64,000 bases of DNA from Actinospica robiniae DSM 44927. GTDB lineage: Bacteria; Actinomycetota; Actinomycetes; Streptomycetales; Catenulisporaceae. The translations under genes were made by a program, and so were the position numbers. The notes under the pieces are model-generated. The model was not told the origin of the DNA. It made no database searches and saw only the letters and a list, made by a program, of their open reading frames with translations. Shown one piece after another: positions 28,357 through 37,031 of this stretch. Every line of letters starts with the position of its first letter. The stretch's first letter is position 1. Location of the stretch: positions 5,019,372 through 5,083,371 of the forward strand of contig NZ_KI632511.1 of NCBI RefSeq assembly GCF_000504285.1, given 5' to 3'.

Positions 28357-30141
28357 ATGACCGAGACGCCAGAGCACCCCTCCACCCCCGAGCCGGACCG
28401 GGCAGCCGACCAGGAAGCCGAGCTGGTGCCGGCCGCCGTACTGCCGCAGCACGGCGACCCCCTGGCGCCGGAGGCCCCGGCCCCGGCCCCGGCCGCGAAC
28501 CCGGCCCCGGCTCCGGCCGCGAACCCCTCCGCCCAGTCCGTCGCCGGGCAGAGCTGGGCCATCCAGCCCGCCCCCGCGGACCTCGCGCCGCCGCAGACGG
28601 GTGCGCCGGCGCCGGCCTACCCGCAGCAGCCCTACCCGGCGCAGCAGCAGCCGTACGCCGCCCCGCAGGCTCAGCCGCAGCAGCCGCAGCCGCAGCACGC
28701 GCCGTACCCGGGCCAGCCGCAGCCGCAGGGCAACCCGTACATCGCGCAGCAGCCGCAGCCGCAGTCCTACTCGGCGCCCCAGCCGCAGCCTCAGCCCCAG
28801 CCCCAGCCCCAGCAGCCGGCGGCGTACCCGAGCCAGCCGCTGCCGGCCTCGCCGAGCCAGCCCGCGTCCGGCGCCCCGCTCCCGGCCGCCGGCGCCTCGG
28901 GCGGCGGCGACGGAACCACGCCGTCCTGGGCCACGCCGGCCGTCGGCGGGCTCCCGCCCTACGGCGAGGGCCCCGCGCCGCTGGTCTTCGAGCCGGCCTC
29001 GCGCAACTCCAAGAACCGCACGCTGATCACCGCGGCCGTGGTCGCCGCCCTGGTCGGCGGCGGTGTGGGCGCCGGCATCAGCTACGCGATGCGCGACGAC
29101 TCGGGCAACGCCGTGACCTCCTCGGTCAACACCAGCGGCCTGGACACCGGGTCGGACAACGCCAGCGCCGTCACCGCCGTGGCCAAGAAGGTGCTCCCGT
29201 CCGTGGTGACCATCACCGTGGCGCCGAACTCCTCGAACTCCTCCAGCGGCGGGGACATCGGCACCGGGATCATCCTGAACTCCACCGGCGAGATCCTGAC
29301 CAACAACCACGTCGTGTCCACCGCGGCCGCCGGCGGCTACACCATCACCGTCACCTTCGACGGCGGCGCCAACGCCCAGGCCAAGATCGTGGACCGGGAC
29401 CCGACCAGCGACCTCGCCGTGATCCAGGCCTCGAACGTCAAGGACCTGACCCCGGCCACGCTCGGCGACTCCACCTCGGTGCAGATCGGCCAGGAGGTCG
29501 TGGCCATCGGCGCGCCGCTTGGCATGTCCAACACGGTCACCAGCGGCATCATCTCAGCGCTCGACCGCCCGGTGATCCCCGAGTCCGACAGCGGCTCGGG
29601 CCAGTCCAGCCCGTCCACCTCGGTCACCGCGCTGGACGCGATCCAGACCGACGCGGCGATCAACCCCGGCAACTCCGGCGGCCCGCTGATCGACATGAAC
29701 GGCGCCGTCATCGGGATCGACTCGGCGATCGCCAGCACCGGCTCGAACGACCTCGGCGGCAGCGGCGAGAGCGGCTCGATCGGCCTGGGCTTCGCCATCC
29801 CGATCTCGCAGGCCAAGCCGGTGATCCAGGAGCTCGAGGCCAAGCAGACCCCGACGCACGCGGTGCTCGGCGTCTCGGTGCAGGACGCGGCCGTCACGGC
29901 CACGCACACCGGCGCGATGCTCTCCCAGATCACCTCGGGCGGAGCGGCCGCGAACGCCGGCCTGAAGTCCGGCGACGAGGTCATCGCGATCGACGCCCAG
30001 CAGATCGACGGCTCGGACGCGCTGGAGGCCGCGGTTCACTCGTATCGGCCCGGTACTAGTGTCAAGATCACTTACATCCGCGACGGACAGACCAGCACGG
30101 CCAACGTGACCCTGGCCTCCGCGGTCGACTCCACCAGCTGA
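28357..30141 (+). CDS. pepD: HtrA/DegP-family serine protease (PepD-like)
   Basis: The 594-residue protein starts with a cytoplasmic Pro/Gln/Ala-rich region of about 215 residues (many PQ and PA repeats). One membrane helix (about 227-247) follows, then an extracytoplasmic trypsin-like domain with catalytic triad H318 (TNNHVV), D352 (TSDLAV) and S440 (GNSGGP), and one PDZ domain (about 500-590). It would degrade or refold damaged envelope proteins. In mycobacteria pepD is part of the MprAB regulon and modulates the signal. Here the shared operators imply the same. The coding sequence ends 20 bases before a terminator. The repeat-rich N-terminus is longer than usual. Confidence 0.94.
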   Translation: MTETPEHPSTPEPDRAADQEAELVPAAVLPQHGDPLAPEAPAPAPAANPAPAPAANPSAQSVAGQSWAIQPAPADLAPPQTGAPAPAYPQQPYPAQQQPYAAPQAQPQQPQPQHAPYPGQPQPQGNPYIAQQPQPQSYSAPQPQPQPQPQPQQPAAYPSQPLPASPSQPASGAPLPAAGASGGGDGTTPSWATPAVGGLPPYGEGPAPLVFEPASRNSKNRTLITAAVVAALVGGGVGAGISYAMRDDSGNAVTSSVNTSGLDTGSDNASAVTAVAKKVLPSVVTITVAPNSSNSSSGGDIGTGIILNSTGEILTNNHVVSTAAAGGYTITVTFDGGANAQAKIVDRDPTSDLAVIQASNVKDLTPATLGDSTSVQIGQEVVAIGAPLGMSNTVTSGIISALDRPVIPESDSGSGQSSPSTSVTALDAIQTDAAINPGNSGGPLIDMNGAVIGIDSAIASTGSNDLGGSGESGSIGLGFAIPISQAKPVIQELEAKQTPTHAVLGVSVQDAAVTATHTGAMLSQITSGGAAANAGLKSGDEVIAIDAQQIDGSDALEAAVHSYRPGTSVKITYIRDGQTSTANVTLASAVDSTS

Positions 30142-30160
30142 GGCTGACGGAGTAACGGAA

Positions 30161-30204
30161 ACGGGTTCCCCGGCGACCAGGCGGCGCCGGGGGGCCCGTT
30201 TTTT
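30161..30204 (+). terminator. Rho-independent terminator after pepD
   Basis: ACGGG-TT-CCCCGGCG pairs with CGCCGGGG-GG-CCCGT, followed by a run of T residues (30199-30204). It lies 20 bases after the pepD stop. Confidence 0.9.
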
Positions 30205-30253
30205 CGTCGTCAGGCGCCGTATCGCGACATGCGGTGCCGTGCGGAGGAAGCCG

Positions 30254-31057
30254 CTAGAGAGTCGGATCCGCGGCGAAGGACGGAGCCGCGGCCAGCAGCA
30301 CCCGCGCCGCGGTCACGGTCAACGTGGCCGACGCCTCCTCGCCCACCCGGTCGGCCCAGGAGCCGTCCGGGTTCTGCAGCAAGGTGAGCCGGGACGCTAT
30401 CCGCCGGTTCCACCGGTCCCCCGGCCGCGTGCACACGCCGAACCAGGCCAGGTCCTCGACGCCGAAGCCCTCGAACCCGCGCCCCACGACGTCGAGCAGC
30501 CGCCGCACGGCCATGGTGCGTCCCTGCGTGCGCAACACCCGCGCGGCGAGCCAATGCGCCACCGTAGGGGCAGGCAGTCGGCCGTGCGGATCCACCGACC
30601 ACTCCAGTGCCTCGGCGGCCTTCGCCACGGCCTCAGGGGCCACCCCGTAGTCCGCCAGCGCGACGCCGCAGTTGGCGGTCAGATAGGCGCGGGCGCCCGG
30701 CGAGCCCGGCAGCAGCCAGTCCGGCGTGCGGCTGCTCGGCCCCTCGCTCCACGTGCCGTCCACGCCCTGCGCCTGGATCACGAAGTCGAGGCCGGCCTGG
30801 ACGTCGGCGGCCAGCGCCGAGACCGGCAGCCCGTGCAGCAGGAAGAGCTGGTAGCAGGTGCCGTCGAGGCTTGACGCACCGTCAGACCAGAAGGCCGGCC
30901 AGCCTCCGTCCGCGTTCTGCGCAGTCCGCGGCGCGATCGGGGCACCCTCGACCTCCCGACCCGCCGCAACGGCGAACCGGGCGCGATCGAGGGCGTCGCC
31001 GTGCGTCTGCACGTATTGCCACGCCGCCGCCAGCGACGCCGTGAGGGCCTCGTTCAT
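30254..31057 (-). CDS. Prenyltransferase/squalene-cyclase-repeat (alpha-alpha toroid) protein
   Basis: The 267-residue protein has at least three repeats of the type seen in squalene/hopene cyclases and prenyltransferases: QNADGGWPAFW near residue 47, QGVDGTWSEG near 97, and QNPDGSWADRVGEEASATLTVTAARVLL near 228. This indicates an alpha-alpha toroid fold. It is less than half the size of a true class II terpene cyclase, and I see no DxDD acid motif, so a cyclase reaction is unlikely. Actinomycetes carry many such short proteins of unknown role. The stop lies 50 bases beyond the pepD terminator, on the opposite strand. It stands alone. Confidence 0.75.
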   Translation of the reverse strand: MNEALTASLAAAWQYVQTHGDALDRARFAVAAGREVEGAPIAPRTAQNADGGWPAFWSDGASSLDGTCYQLFLLHGLPVSALAADVQAGLDFVIQAQGVDGTWSEGPSSRTPDWLLPGSPGARAYLTANCGVALADYGVAPEAVAKAAEALEWSVDPHGRLPAPTVAHWLAARVLRTQGRTMAVRRLLDVVGRGFEGFGVEDLAWFGVCTRPGDRWNRRIASRLTLLQNPDGSWADRVGEEASATLTVTAARVLLAAAPSFAADPTL

Positions 31058-31298
31058 AAGCTGGAACCGTAGCGCTAGCGCCGTACTGTCGTCCAGGGCG
31101 GCCGCGCCTCGGACGTCATCGGCGGCAGCGCACCCACCAGGGGAGTTTCCTGAAGAACGGCGTCAGGGGCTGAGGACCGGACCGCCCCTGTGCCGACACC
31201 AGGACTATTCTGAAAACTGAGTGATCGTCATGGGTTGCGGCGCTGGTAAAACGCACGGCGCCGCGAGCGTCTTCGGCTCGTTCGGCTCGGCTCGCGAT

Positions 31299-31437
31299 AC
31301 CGTGGCGCACCAGCCAGCGGCCGGTTGCCGCAACACGGTCACGATCCGCGTTCTTCGCAGCGTGGTCGATGTGCTCGTTCGGATGGATGGGGATGCACAG
31401 ACCGTGGAAAGCCGACGCCAACTCGTGCGGCTGCGCG
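31299..31437 (-). pseudogene. Decayed duplicate of part of the unknown gene at 31553-32659
   Basis: This 139-base segment aligns without gaps, at close to 90 percent identity, to 32297-32435, always with an offset of 998 bases. Translated on the minus strand it gives HELASAFHGLCIPIHPNEHI and on to TGRWLVRHG, against HELAPAFHGLYVPIHPNEHI and TGRWLVRNG in the intact gene. Similarity stops abruptly on both sides, so a second copy has been lost apart from this core. Confidence 0.8.
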
Positions 31438-31454
31438 CGGCGGACGGACGGCGA

Positions 31455-31482
31455 GGGGAGCCGGTCCGCAGACCGACTCCCC
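31455..31482 (-). terminator. Hairpin downstream of the unknown gene
   Basis: On the minus strand GGGGAGTCGGTC and GACCGGCTCCCC pair over 12 bp (one T-G pair) around loop TGCG, about 70 bases after the stop at 31553. Its arms resemble those of the hairpin after nrdJ at 32853-32880. Confidence 0.65.
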
Positions 31483-31552
31483 CTGTGCACTACTGATTCA
31501 CCGCTGAACGGCGCCCGAGATACTGGTGGAACGTACTTATTCGTTGCTTGCG

Positions 31553-32659
31553 CTATTCCTCGGCCGAGGTCGCAGCCCAGGGCAGGCCGAGGCCCGGCGC
31601 GACGTCCTTGGCGATCCATGACATGACCCTGTCCCCGCGCCTCACGGCTGCGCGGGCTCCCTCCGCCCAGGACTCGCTGCCGAGCGCCTCGATGTAAAGA
31701 GTCCGCGCAGCGTTCCAGGCAGCTGATGTGGCCGCGGCGTGTGGGTTCTTCAGCCCCAGGTACTGCGCGATCACGGCAGCAGCTTGGATCCGGATCGGCG
31801 TCGGGCCCATCTGGGCCAGGGCACGACTGTGGGCACTCAGAACGGGGCCGGCGTGGGGATACGGGCCGAGCGTTGAACCCATGCCCTCGCACTGGCACAT
31901 GGTGGCCAGCAGAAGGCAGGTCGCATCGACCAGTTCCGGGTCACTGTCAAACTTTCCGACCGCCTCGTGCAATCGCCCTGTATCGGCGATTTTGCCGGCG
32001 TAGTAGCCGGCGAGAAAGTCACCGTCCACGCCCTTCCTGAGCAGCCACGGAAATGTCGTCGGGTCGCGCAGGCCGCAGATCGCCTCGACGATGTAGACAC
32101 GGCCCCATCCTTCGACCCGGTCGGCCAGCCAGATCAGAGCCTGCGCTCCGCCGTCTACCTCTTTGAGCGCTCGAGCCGCGAGAGCCCCGAAGCGTTCGGA
32201 GAGTAGCCCGATGGTCTGAACAAGCGGGATGTCCTGCGGGTCGATGCCCACAGCGCCGATGATCGACAGGCCCATCGTCACTGTGCACCGGTCGGTACCG
32301 TTGCGCACCAACCAGCGTCCGGTTGCCAGAACACGGTCACGATCCGCGTTCTTCGCGGCGTAGTCGATGTGCTCGTTCGGGTGGATCGGGACGTAGAGAC
32401 CATGGAAAGCCGGCGCCAACTCGTGCGCCTGCGCGTCGGAGTCCGCGAGGTATTCGGCCAGCAGCCCGGCCACTTCCGACCCCAGCCGCTGATGCTTCGA
32501 ATACTTCGGGCTGGAGGCTTCGTCATGTGCTTGATCGTCAGGGAACGGCTCGCCCTCCCGTGGGAGAGGCTGATCCGGAGCCAGTCGGTGCAATGCCGAC
32601 GCGTGGTCGAACAGCGTCTGCGGGGTCTCGGGCATCTTCGGCCCGCTTGCAGTCGTCAC
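31553..32659 (-). CDS. Hypothetical protein, probably helical-repeat
   Basis: I do not recognise this 368-residue protein. The middle and C-terminal parts are rich in regularly spaced Leu and Ala (for example GLLSERFGALAARALKEVDGGAQALIWLADRVEGWGRV), which suggests stacked helices of the HEAT type. There is no signal peptide, membrane helix or catalytic motif that I know. The base composition is clearly lower in GC than the flanking genes, and a fragment of a second copy lies just downstream. Both point to accessory, perhaps acquired DNA. The GTG at 32659 or the ATG at 32635 (MPETPQTLFDHASALHRLAP) may be the start; neither has a good Shine-Dalgarno. Confidence 0.65.
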   Translation of the reverse strand: MTTASGPKMPETPQTLFDHASALHRLAPDQPLPREGEPFPDDQAHDEASSPKYSKHQRLGSEVAGLLAEYLADSDAQAHELAPAFHGLYVPIHPNEHIDYAAKNADRDRVLATGRWLVRNGTDRCTVTMGLSIIGAVGIDPQDIPLVQTIGLLSERFGALAARALKEVDGGAQALIWLADRVEGWGRVYIVEAICGLRDPTTFPWLLRKGVDGDFLAGYYAGKIADTGRLHEAVGKFDSDPELVDATCLLLATMCQCEGMGSTLGPYPHAGPVLSAHSRALAQMGPTPIRIQAAAVIAQYLGLKNPHAAATSAAWNAARTLYIEALGSESWAEGARAAVRRGDRVMSWIAKDVAPGLGLPWAATSAEE

Positions 32660-32852
32660 CGGCGAACGGTGGACTCGATTCTGTTAGCCATACACCGGAT
32701 CATCGCACAACCACCGTTCTGACGGCGGCCGCCGCCGGGACCCGCTTTCCGGAAAAGCCGGGCGTAGGGCGGGTGGGTAACGAGCCGTCAGGTCGCCTAC
32801 GGGCACCGGACACGTCGGCACGAGGCAGCTAACGGCCTCGGGAAAGGGCCCA

Positions 32853-32880
32853 GGGGAGCCGACGCAATCGCCGACTCCCC
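32853..32880 (-). terminator. Hairpin after nrdJ
   Basis: On the minus strand GGGGAGTCGGCG and CGTCGGCTCCCC form a 12-bp stem (two G-T pairs) around ATTG, 38 bases after the nrdJ stop. No T-tract follows. Confidence 0.7.
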
Positions 32881-32917
32881 AGTGAACTGCGCGTTTATCG
32901 CGCTTCAGCGCTCATTT

Positions 32918-35875
32918 TCAGCTGCAGCCGCTGGTCGAGCCGCAGCCCTCGCAGACGTAGCACGAGCCGGCGGGGCGCATCTTGGTGCCGCAGTTGGCGC
33001 ACAGCGGCGCGTCGGCGGCGTGGCCCATCTTGGCTTCGAGCAGCTCCATGGAGGAGTGCGCAGAGCCGGTGACGGCGGGCCGGGCCGAGGGCCGGGCGGT
33101 GGTCTCCTCGGCGGTGTCGGCGCCGGTCGACGGGGCGCCGGACTTCTGGGCGTGGCGCTCTATCGGCGCGGACTGGGCCATCTCGGTGAGGTCGGCGTCA
33201 TCGCCCTCGGCGGGCAGGTACGAGCCGGTCTCGAGCTGGCGCTGGCGCTCGGTGGCCGAGTAGATGCCGTAGTCGGCGCGGACGTCGAAGGGCAGGTAGT
33301 CCAGGGCCAGGCGGCGGAAGATGTAGTCCAGGATCGACTGGGCCATCCGCACGTCCGGGTCCTCGGTCAGGCCGGCCGGCTCGAAGCGCATGTTCGTGAA
33401 CTTCGAGACGTACGTCTCCAGCGGCACGCCGTACTGCAGGCCCACCGAGATGGCGATGGAGAACGCGTCCATCATGCCCGCGAGGGTCGAGCCCTGCTTC
33501 GCCATCTTCAGGAAGACCTCGCCGAGGCCGTCGTCGGGGTAGGAATTTGCGATCATGTAGCCCTTGGCGCCGCCGACCGCGAAGGACGTGGTCGAGCCGC
33601 TGCGGGCCCGGGGCAGGCGCTTGCGGGTCGGGCGGCGCTCGATCACGGTGCGCACCTCGACCGGCGCCTCGGCGGCGGCCAGGGCGGCCGCCTTCGCCGC
33701 GGCCTCCTTCTTGGCGCCCTTGGCGTCCTGCAGCGGCTGGCCGACCTTGCAGTTGTCCCGGTAGACGGCCAGGGCCTTGAGACCCAGCTTCCAGCCCTCG
33801 TAGTAGATCCGCTCGATCTCCTCCACCGTGGCGGACTCGGGCAGGTTGACCGTCTTGGAGATCGAGCCTGAGATGAACGGCTGGATCGCGGCCATCATCA
33901 GCACGTGGCCCATCGGCGCGATGGACCGCTCGCCCATGGCGCAGTCGAAGACCTCGTAGTGCTCGGGGCGCAGCGCCGGGGCGTCGACCACGTGGCCGTG
34001 CTCGGCGATGTAGGCGACGATCGCCTCGACCTGCTCCTGCGGGTAGCCCAGCCGGCGCAGGGCCCGCGGCACGGTGTTGTTCACGATCTGCATCGACCCG
34101 CCGCCGACCAGCTTCTTGAACTTCACCAGAGCCAGGTCCGGCTCCACGCCGGTGGTGTCGCAGTCCATCATGAAGCCGATGGTGCCGGTCGGGGCGAGCA
34201 CGCTGGCCTGCGCGTTGCGCCAGCCGTTCTCGGCGCCGATCTCGAGGCAGGCGGCCCACTCGGCCTTGGCCGCGTCCAGGATGGCGCCGTCGAACTCCTC
34301 GAGGGTGACGACCCGGTCCGCCGCGTCGGCGTGCTTGCGCATGACCCGGGCGTGCGGCTCGGCGTTGGCGGCGAAGCCGGCGTAGGGGCCGACGATCCCG
34401 GCCAGCTCGGCCGAGCGGCGGTAGGCGGTACCGGTCATCAGGGCGCTGATGGACGCGGCGACGGCGCGGCCGCCGTCCGAGTCGTACGCGTGGCCGGTCG
34501 CCATCAGCAGCGCGCCGAGGTTGGCGTAGCCGATGCCGAGCTGGCGGTAGTCGCGGGTGGTCTGGCCGATCGACTCGGTCGGGAAGTCGGCGAAGCAGAT
34601 GGAGATGTCCATCGCCGTGATGACGAGCTCGACGGTCTTGGCGAACAGCTCGTGGTCGAAGCTCGACGCGTCGTCGCTGAGGAACTTCAGCAGGTTCAGC
34701 GAGGCCAGGTTGCACGAGGAGTTGTCCAGCGACAGGTACTCCGAGCACGGGTTGGAGGCGGTGATCCGGCCGGTGTTCGGGTTGGTGTGCCAGTCGTTGA
34801 TGACGTCGTCGTACTGCAGGCCCGGGTCGGCGCACTCCCACGCGGCCGTGGCGATCTGCCGGAACAGGTCCTTGGCCGGGACCCGCTCGATGATCTCGCC
34901 GGTGGTGCGCGCGCGCAGGCCGAAGGACCCGCTCTGCTCATAGGCCCGCATGAACTCGTCGTTCACCCGGACGCTGTTGTTCGCGTTCTGATACTGGACC
35001 GAGGTGATGTCCGAGCCGCCGAGGTCCATGTCGAACCCGGCGTCGCGCAGGACCCTGATCTTGTCCTCTTCGCGCGCCTTGGTCTGCACGAACTCCTGGA
35101 TGTCCGGGTGGTCCACGTCCAGCACGACCATCTTGGCCGCGCGCCGGGTGGCGCCGCCGGACTTGATGGTGCCGGCCGAGGCGTCGGCGCCACGCATGAA
35201 GGAGACCGGGCCCGAGGCGTTGCCGCCGGAGGAGAGCAGCTCCTTGGAGGAGCGGATCCGGGAGAGGTTCAGACCCGCGCCGGAGCCGCCCTTGAAGATC
35301 AGCCCCTCTTCCCGGTACCAGTTCAGGATCGAGTCCATGGTGTCGTCCACGGCCAGGATGAAGCAGGCGCTGACCTGCTGCGGGCTGGCCGTGCCCACGT
35401 TGAACCAGACCGGGGAGTTGAAGGAGAAGACCTGGTGCACGAGCATGTGGGTCAGCTCGTGCTCGAAGATCTCGGCGTCCTCGTCGCCGGCGAAGTAGCC
35501 GTGCTCCTGGCCCGCCTTGCGGTAGGTCTGCACGACCCGGTCGACGACCTGGCGCAGCGAGGTCTCCCGCTGCGGGGTGCCGAGCGCGCCGCGGAAGTAC
35601 TTGGTGGTGACGATGTTGGCTGCGTTGACGGACCAGAAGTCCGGGAACTCCACGCCGTACTGCTCGAAGTTGACCGAGCCGTCGCGCCAGTTCGTCATCA
35701 CGACGTCACGGGATTCCCAGGTGACGGCGTCGTACGGGTGTACGCCGGGGGTGGTGTAGACACGCTTCACCCGCAGACCCCGACCCTCGGTCGCGTCGCC
35801 CCTGCCGTTCTGTGCCGGCACGGTCGCTCCCTTCTTGCCGTTGCGGCGCGCGGCCGCGCTGATGGTCTCCGTCAT
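32918..35875 (-). CDS. nrdJ: Adenosylcobalamin-dependent (class II) ribonucleotide reductase
   Basis: The 985-residue enzyme reduces ribonucleotides using a coenzyme B12 radical and needs no oxygen. The active-site NPCSE is at residues 375-379. SACFILAVDDTMDSI and SGGNASGPVSFMRGADASAGTIKSGGATRRAAKM are further family landmarks. The C-terminus carries a cysteine-rich CANCGTKMRPAGSCYVCEGCGSTSGC segment that would bind zinc and help re-reduce the active site. ATG 35875 is preceded by GAGAGGAC. nrdR lies 148 bases upstream in the same direction, so both are probably one operon under NrdR control, as in Streptomyces. I saw no cobalamin riboswitch in front. Confidence 0.97.
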   Translation of the reverse strand: MTETISAAARRNGKKGATVPAQNGRGDATEGRGLRVKRVYTTPGVHPYDAVTWESRDVVMTNWRDGSVNFEQYGVEFPDFWSVNAANIVTTKYFRGALGTPQRETSLRQVVDRVVQTYRKAGQEHGYFAGDEDAEIFEHELTHMLVHQVFSFNSPVWFNVGTASPQQVSACFILAVDDTMDSILNWYREEGLIFKGGSGAGLNLSRIRSSKELLSSGGNASGPVSFMRGADASAGTIKSGGATRRAAKMVVLDVDHPDIQEFVQTKAREEDKIRVLRDAGFDMDLGGSDITSVQYQNANNSVRVNDEFMRAYEQSGSFGLRARTTGEIIERVPAKDLFRQIATAAWECADPGLQYDDVINDWHTNPNTGRITASNPCSEYLSLDNSSCNLASLNLLKFLSDDASSFDHELFAKTVELVITAMDISICFADFPTESIGQTTRDYRQLGIGYANLGALLMATGHAYDSDGGRAVAASISALMTGTAYRRSAELAGIVGPYAGFAANAEPHARVMRKHADAADRVVTLEEFDGAILDAAKAEWAACLEIGAENGWRNAQASVLAPTGTIGFMMDCDTTGVEPDLALVKFKKLVGGGSMQIVNNTVPRALRRLGYPQEQVEAIVAYIAEHGHVVDAPALRPEHYEVFDCAMGERSIAPMGHVLMMAAIQPFISGSISKTVNLPESATVEEIERIYYEGWKLGLKALAVYRDNCKVGQPLQDAKGAKKEAAAKAAALAAAEAPVEVRTVIERRPTRKRLPRARSGSTTSFAVGGAKGYMIANSYPDDGLGEVFLKMAKQGSTLAGMMDAFSIAISVGLQYGVPLETYVSKFTNMRFEPAGLTEDPDVRMAQSILDYIFRRLALDYLPFDVRADYGIYSATERQRQLETGSYLPAEGDDADLTEMAQSAPIERHAQKSGAPSTGADTAEETTARPSARPAVTGSAHSSMELLEAKMGHAADAPLCANCGTKMRPAGSCYVCEGCGSTSGCS

Positions 35876-36023
35876 GTGAACAGTCCTCTCCCTACCCTCG
35901 ACCCATTACCAACGTCTCGCCGGCGCAGTGGCTTCCCGACCAACGCGACCCGCCCGGGGCCAACGGTCCCCGGTCTCCCGATCCACAGTTTTCAATCCAC
36001 CCGAGCGAACCCACGTCGCGGGT

Positions 36024-36536
36024 TCAGGGCACGTGCACGGACTGCTCGACGGGCTCGACCCCGTCTTCGTCCGGCTTCGCGTCCAACTCGGCTTCGGCCT
36101 CGCGCAGCTCCGCGATCGCCTGCTCGAAGTCCTCCAGCGATTCGAACGCCCGGTAGACCGAGGCGAACCGCAGGTAGGCGACCAGGTCGAGCTCCCGCAG
36201 CGGCCCGAGTATCGCGAGCCCGACCTCGTGGGTGGGCAGCTCGGCCACACCCGAGGCGCGCACCGCCTCCTCCACGCGCTGGGCCAGCAGCGCCAGCTGG
36301 TCCTCGGTGACCGGACGGCCCTGGCAGGCCTTGCGCACGCCGGCGACGACCTTGTCCCGGCTGAACGGCTCGGTCACCCCGGACCGCTTGACCACCAGCA
36401 GGGTGGCCGTCTCGACCGTGGTGAACCGGCGTCCGCATTCCGGACAGGACCGCCGCCTGCGGATGGCGGTGCCGTCCTCGGTCGTGCGCGAGTCGATCAC
36501 CTTCGAGTCGGTGTAACGGCAGAACGGGCAATGCAC
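36024..36536 (-). CDS. nrdR: Transcriptional repressor NrdR
   Basis: The 170-residue protein starts at GTG 36536 with [17 protein letters not shown]. It has a zinc ribbon (CPFC ... CPEC, residues about 3-34) and an ATP-cone (about 47-137) that senses ATP/dATP. It represses ribonucleotide reductase genes by binding paired NrdR boxes. The longer open frame to 36629 would begin inside those boxes and has no coding character there; GAAGGGAC lies before the GTG. The acidic C-terminal tail ([18 protein letters not shown]) is a common extension in actinomycetes. Confidence 0.96.
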   Translation of the reverse strand: MHCPFCRYTDSKVIDSRTTEDGTAIRRRRSCPECGRRFTTVETATLLVVKRSGVTEPFSRDKVVAGVRKACQGRPVTEDQLALLAQRVEEAVRASGVAELPTHEVGLAILGPLRELDLVAYLRFASVYRAFESLEDFEQAIAELREAEAELDAKPDEDGVEPVEQSVHVP

Positions 36537-36622
36537 GGGTCCGCGGTCCCTTCGACTCGGTGGCCGGCCGCACCGAAAGGGCGCGCCCGAGTGCGCCCAT
36601 GACAACCAGCACTTGCTTTGAT

Positions 36623-36669
36623 ACCACAAGTTCTAGGCGCCATGGACTTGTTCCCTACAAGATGTAGGG
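36623..36669 (-). promoter_or_regulatory. Tandem NrdR boxes before nrdR-nrdJ
   Basis: CCCTACAAGATGTAGGG (36653-36669) is a perfect palindrome with 7-bp arms. A second imperfect copy containing ACAAGTTCTAGG (36626-36637) lies exactly 31 bp away. Two boxes about three helical turns apart are the known pattern for NrdR. They lie about 90-130 bases before the nrdR start. Confidence 0.82.
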
Positions 36670-36957
36670 GTAAAGGTAGCCTTCCGCCGACGGCCGTGCA
36701 AGCCGCGCGCCACCCGATCGGCCCCATCCTCATCACCCCGGCCAGCTACGCAGAGCGATCCGGGCAGGTGGTCGAGACGGGCCGCGATCACCACGCGGCA
36801 AAATCCGCAAGAGCGTTCGGCGTAAATTCCTTCGACCGGATGAATTCGCTTGTCCGGACCGGGAAAAACGCCGCAGATGGCGCAAGATTGCTCTCGGGAG
36901 CAGGTCGTCCGGCGGCGGGCGGGCGCGGCCCGCCGCCGAAGGTGACGACGCCTCATT

Positions 36958-36971
36958 CGAACAAGTGTTGG
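36958..36971 (+). promoter_or_regulatory. LexA (SOS) box before lexA
   Basis: CGAACAAGTGTTGG matches the actinobacterial/Gram-positive SOS consensus CGAACRNRYGTTYG at 13 of 14 positions, 60 bases before the lexA ATG. It indicates autoregulation. Confidence 0.85.
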
Positions 36972-37031
36972 GCACTTGTCGGTACCCTCGGCTACCTTGG
37001 TCGGTGAAAGGGAGGAAGGGGATTATCCGAG

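Larger units (their letters stand above)
31058..31552. other. Non-coding stretch with gene remnant and terminator
   Basis: These 495 bases hold the promoter side of the toroid gene, a 139-base remnant of the neighbouring unknown gene (31299-31437) and a hairpin (31455-31482). An open frame across it (31116-31898, minus) joins the remnant to antisense-like sequence and is not taken as a gene. Confidence 0.6.
36537..37031. other. Divergent regulatory region between nrdR and lexA
   Basis: This 495-base region has no convincing gene. It contains the two NrdR boxes at its nrdR end, a LexA box at its lexA end, and a GC-rich hairpin (GGCGGCGGGC at 36911-36920 with GCCCGCCGCC at 36928-36937). The middle part (36780-36880) is relatively A/T-rich and probably holds the lexA promoter. 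Confidence 0.6.

Noticed and set aside
31116-31898. 260-codon open frame over the gene remnant
   Set aside because: Only the 139-base remnant has protein similarity; the rest is in a wrong frame of the neighbouring gene.
35876-36023. Cobalamin riboswitch in front of nrdJ
   Set aside because: The 148-base gap and the nrdR leader show no recognisable B12-box; control appears to be by NrdR.
33905-36310. 801-codon open frame antisense to nrdJ and nrdR
   Set aside because: Shadow; nrdJ motifs including NPCSE are intact on the minus strand.
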